Positions 60,972 through 62,530 of a stretch of DNA of 62,530 nt are shown in pieces. Made by a program: the position numbers and the translations under genes. The stretch covers positions 1-62,530 of the forward strand of contig NZ_LZIR01000046.1 of assembly GCF_001667035.1 (NCBI RefSeq), written 5' to 3'. Under the pieces are notes generated by a model, which searched no databases, was not told the DNA's origin, and was given only the letters and a program-made list of their open reading frames with translations. This DNA is from Mycobacterium sp. 852002-51057_SCH5723018. GTDB lineage: Bacteria > Actinomycetota > Actinomycetes > Mycobacteriales > Mycobacteriaceae. Position 1 is the stretch's first letter. Every line of letters begins with the position of its first letter.

Positions 60972-60993
60972 GACTTAGAGCCAACTCTAAGTC
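60972..60993. promoter_or_regulatory. MerR operator in an over-long promoter
   Basis: Perfect 9-bp arms gacttagag and ctctaagtc around ccaa. On the plus strand TTGACT (60970-60975) as -35 is followed, after 19 bases, by a weak hexamer (60995-61000) ending six bases before the ATG at 61007. A 19-bp spacer with a palindrome inside it is the hallmark of MerR-activated promoters. Confidence 0.78.
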
Positions 60994-61006
60994 GTTGACT
61001 GTCGGC

Positions 61007-61453
61007 ATGCGCAACCAACTACTCGACGAACTGGAAAGTGCTCGCTACGCCCTGCTGCGGTCGTTCCGCCGCGACGGCACGCCGGTGGACACCCCGATCT
61101 GGTTCGGCCTCGACGGCAACGCGCTGCTGTTCCGCACCAAGATCGGGCCGAAAACCCGGCGGCTGGCCGGGCGTCCCGACGTCGAACTCACCCCGTGCGA
61201 CTACCGCGGCCGGGTTCAGCCGGGCGCCGCGACGACGACCGGGCGCGCCACGATCCTGTCGGGCGCCGACGCCGAGCGGGCCAACCGCCTGCTGCGCCGG
61301 CGTTACGGCTGGCAGTGGAACACCGTGCCGCTGATCAAGGTCCCCGGGGTGACCAACGTCCACCAGGAGCTGTGCGCCCGCGAGAAGCTTCGGCGCGCCC
61401 GCGACCGCGGCCTGTGGCCCGACAGCGCCATCGTGCGGGTGGACCTGCCATGA
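61007..61453 (+). CDS. PPOX-class F420-type split-barrel protein
   Basis: A 148-residue split-barrel (FDOR-B-like) protein: ARYALLRSFRRDGTPVDTPIWFGLDGNALLFRT, then GPKTRRLAGRPDVELTPCDYRG and GRATILSGADAERANRLLRRRYG, the pattern of the TIGR03666-type probable F420-dependent group. The ATG sits at the predicted transcript start of the MerR-type promoter; a TTG at 60995 would lie inside it. Its stop overlaps the next ATG by 4 bases. Reaction unknown, probably a deazaflavin- or flavin-linked reduction. Confidence 0.82.
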   Translation: MRNQLLDELESARYALLRSFRRDGTPVDTPIWFGLDGNALLFRTKIGPKTRRLAGRPDVELTPCDYRGRVQPGAATTTGRATILSGADAERANRLLRRRYGWQWNTVPLIKVPGVTNVHQELCAREKLRRARDRGLWPDSAIVRVDLP

Positions 61454-62397
61454 CCCAGACGACGGACGCGCGGCCCGACCCGGTCCGGTCCCCCACCGTT
61501 TTCCAATGCTGTTCGGCGGCAGCGGGATTGGTCCTGGGCCTGGTACGCCCCAGGCGGCCCGACGAGCGGTTCCTCCGCAGCATCGTCGACGCGGGCCTGC
61601 CGGATGCCCGCCACACCGTGACGGTGAGCGCGCTACCCCAAGTGCCGCGCGCGGTGCCGACCGCCGCCGTCGCCGAGGGCACGTTCGCACCCGCCCGCGT
61701 CGAGAACTCGCTGACCTCGTTCGTCGTCACGCATCCCGGGGCAACGTTCATCATCGATCCCGCGGTGTGCACGAACGTCGAGCAACGGGCGATCGCCCAG
61801 CTTCCCGCGGTGCTGCGGGTCGCGGTCCGCCCGCCCGCCGCCACCATCCCCACCATCACGGCGCTGAACCGGCTGCCCGACACGCCGCCACTGGATTTCG
61901 CGTTGCCCACCCATGCGCACTGGGATCACGTGTCCGGCCTGCTGGACATGCCCGGCCTTCCGGTGCATCTGCACCGCCGCGAACGGGGGTGGGTCGGCTC
62001 CGGGCCCGTCGCCCCCGTCGGCGGTGTCCGCGACTCACTGCGCGACCGGCCCATCACCGAATACGACCTGGACGGACCGCCGGTGCTGACTTTCACCAGC
62101 AGCCGCGATCTGTTTGGCGACGGGTCCATCATCCTGGTGGACCTGGGAGGCCACACCCCCGGCAGCGTCGGCGTGCTCGCCCACACCGGCCGGGGCTGGA
62201 TCCTGATCGCCGGCGACGCGGCCTGGCACACGCTGCAAATCGACAAGGTCCGCCAAAAGTCAAGCTATCCAGGCGCTTTGGTGGATGAGGATCGCGACGA
62301 AGCCTTCCGGACGCTGCACCGGTTGCACCTGGCGCGGCATGCGGTGTCGATCATCCCGACGCACGACCATCAGGCGGCGCTGACGTTGCCCGCCTAG
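61450..62397 (+). CDS. Metallo-beta-lactamase fold hydrolase
   Basis: A 315-residue protein. The metal-binding motifs are complete: THAHWDHVSG (HxHxDH), DLGGHTPGSVGVL, AGDAAWH, and IIPTHDHQ near the end. A hydrophobic, Cys-containing stretch FQCCSAAAGLVLGLV near the N-terminus may tether it to the membrane. It overlaps the F420-type gene by 4 bases, so both answer to the MerR-type promoter. Lactonase or thioester hydrolase activity is typical of the family; substrate unknown. Confidence 0.87.
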   Translation: MTQTTDARPDPVRSPTVFQCCSAAAGLVLGLVRPRRPDERFLRSIVDAGLPDARHTVTVSALPQVPRAVPTAAVAEGTFAPARVENSLTSFVVTHPGATFIIDPAVCTNVEQRAIAQLPAVLRVAVRPPAATIPTITALNRLPDTPPLDFALPTHAHWDHVSGLLDMPGLPVHLHRRERGWVGSGPVAPVGGVRDSLRDRPITEYDLDGPPVLTFTSSRDLFGDGSIILVDLGGHTPGSVGVLAHTGRGWILIAGDAAWHTLQIDKVRQKSSYPGALVDEDRDEAFRTLHRLHLARHAVSIIPTHDHQAALTLPA

Positions 62398-62430
62398 GCC
62401 CTTCTAGGCCCTTCTAGGCCCTTCTAGGCC
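62391..62430 (+). repeat. Tandem 10-bp repeat at and after the stop codon
   Basis: cgcctaggcc, holding the TAG stop of the hydrolase gene, is followed by three exact copies of cttctaggcc (62401-62430). CTAG is self-complementary and the unit is not a multiple of three, so TAG occurs in all reading frames on both strands. Confidence 0.85.
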
Positions 62431-62530
62431 CGCCCGTCGCCTCCCCCGGCGACCGTGCGTTGCTCCTATGTCAAGGGGCGGGTTTAAGCAGCCGGTTGCA
62501 TTGTTTGTTTGGGATGGTGGTCGGCTTGCA
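62431..62530. other. Non-coding end of window with hairpin
   Basis: Holds gtcgcc (62436-62441) pairing with ggcgac (62448-62453) round a six-base loop, a possible terminator for the preceding gene without a U-tract. The remainder shows no gene within the window. Confidence 0.4.

Overview
The window is high-GC DNA (by eye roughly two thirds G+C) with dense, overlapping genes. Its gene content and order identify it as a mycobacterial chromosome. Read in reverse, it follows the Mycobacterium tuberculosis H37Rv order from about Rv1614 (lgt) to Rv1551 (plsB1): lgt-trpABC-trpE, bcp, chaA, the his operon, nadABC, nrtR, bioB with its auxiliary gene, bioD/F/A, ripD, treXYZ, ilvA, a deazaflavin nitroreductase gene and plsB1. 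F420-type enzymes, RipD and a DUF6131 protein agree with this. The species cannot be fixed from the sequence alone; a slow grower, possibly close to the M. avium complex, is a guess.

Layout. 1-6360: tryptophan operon running into lgt, minus strand, with 4-8 bp overlaps. 6414-9683: peroxiredoxin, Ca/H antiporter, and a receptor kinase that H37Rv lacks at this place. 9680-16106: hisD-C-B-H-A-impA-F-I, one tightly packed operon. 16154-19720: an accessory regulatory block (deazaflavin nitroreductase, MDR dehydrogenase with a divergent TetR gene, SRPBCC protein with a divergent AraC gene). 19657-23932: nadA-B-C and the divergent NrtR repressor gene, separated by a perfect palindrome. 24123-27399: lipase gene and the bioB-bsaP-DUF2567 operon. 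27533-31480: a membrane/cupredoxin gene cluster filling the interval that carries prophage phiRv1 in H37Rv. 31477-35853: RNA-ligase-like gene, bioD, bioF, then bioA, with a secreted-protein gene inserted between bioF and bioA. 35915-39738: membrane protein, catalytically dead NlpC/P60 protein RipD, and an acyltransferase. 39785-46112: treX-treY-treZ. 46169-53000: an accessory stretch (methyltransferase, orphan response regulator, DUF6131 peptide, mismatch glycosylase, 13E12/DUF222 HNH protein, MocR regulator with PPOX protein, PAP2 phosphatase). 53004-59971: ilvA, nitroreductase, a very large LuxR-type ATPase where H37Rv has mmpL6 and frdABCD, plsB1, and a two-ended remnant of fadD. 60065-62397: VOC protein, a MerR regulator with a four-cysteine tail, and a divergent F420-type PPOX/metallo-beta-lactamase pair.

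How it works together: the core is cofactor and amino-acid anabolism (Trp, His, NAD, biotin, Ile) plus trehalose made from glycogen. Between these blocks sit regulator/enzyme pairs, each with a readable operator. Many unlinked genes have a TANNNT hexamer ending 6-8 bases before the start codon, which points to leaderless mRNAs and helped choose starts. The best candidate for an undescribed system is the 27.5-31.5 kb cluster: a polytopic protein with a duplicated DxxWH...H motif, a cupredoxin lipoprotein, a second His-rich polytopic protein and a small one-helix protein.
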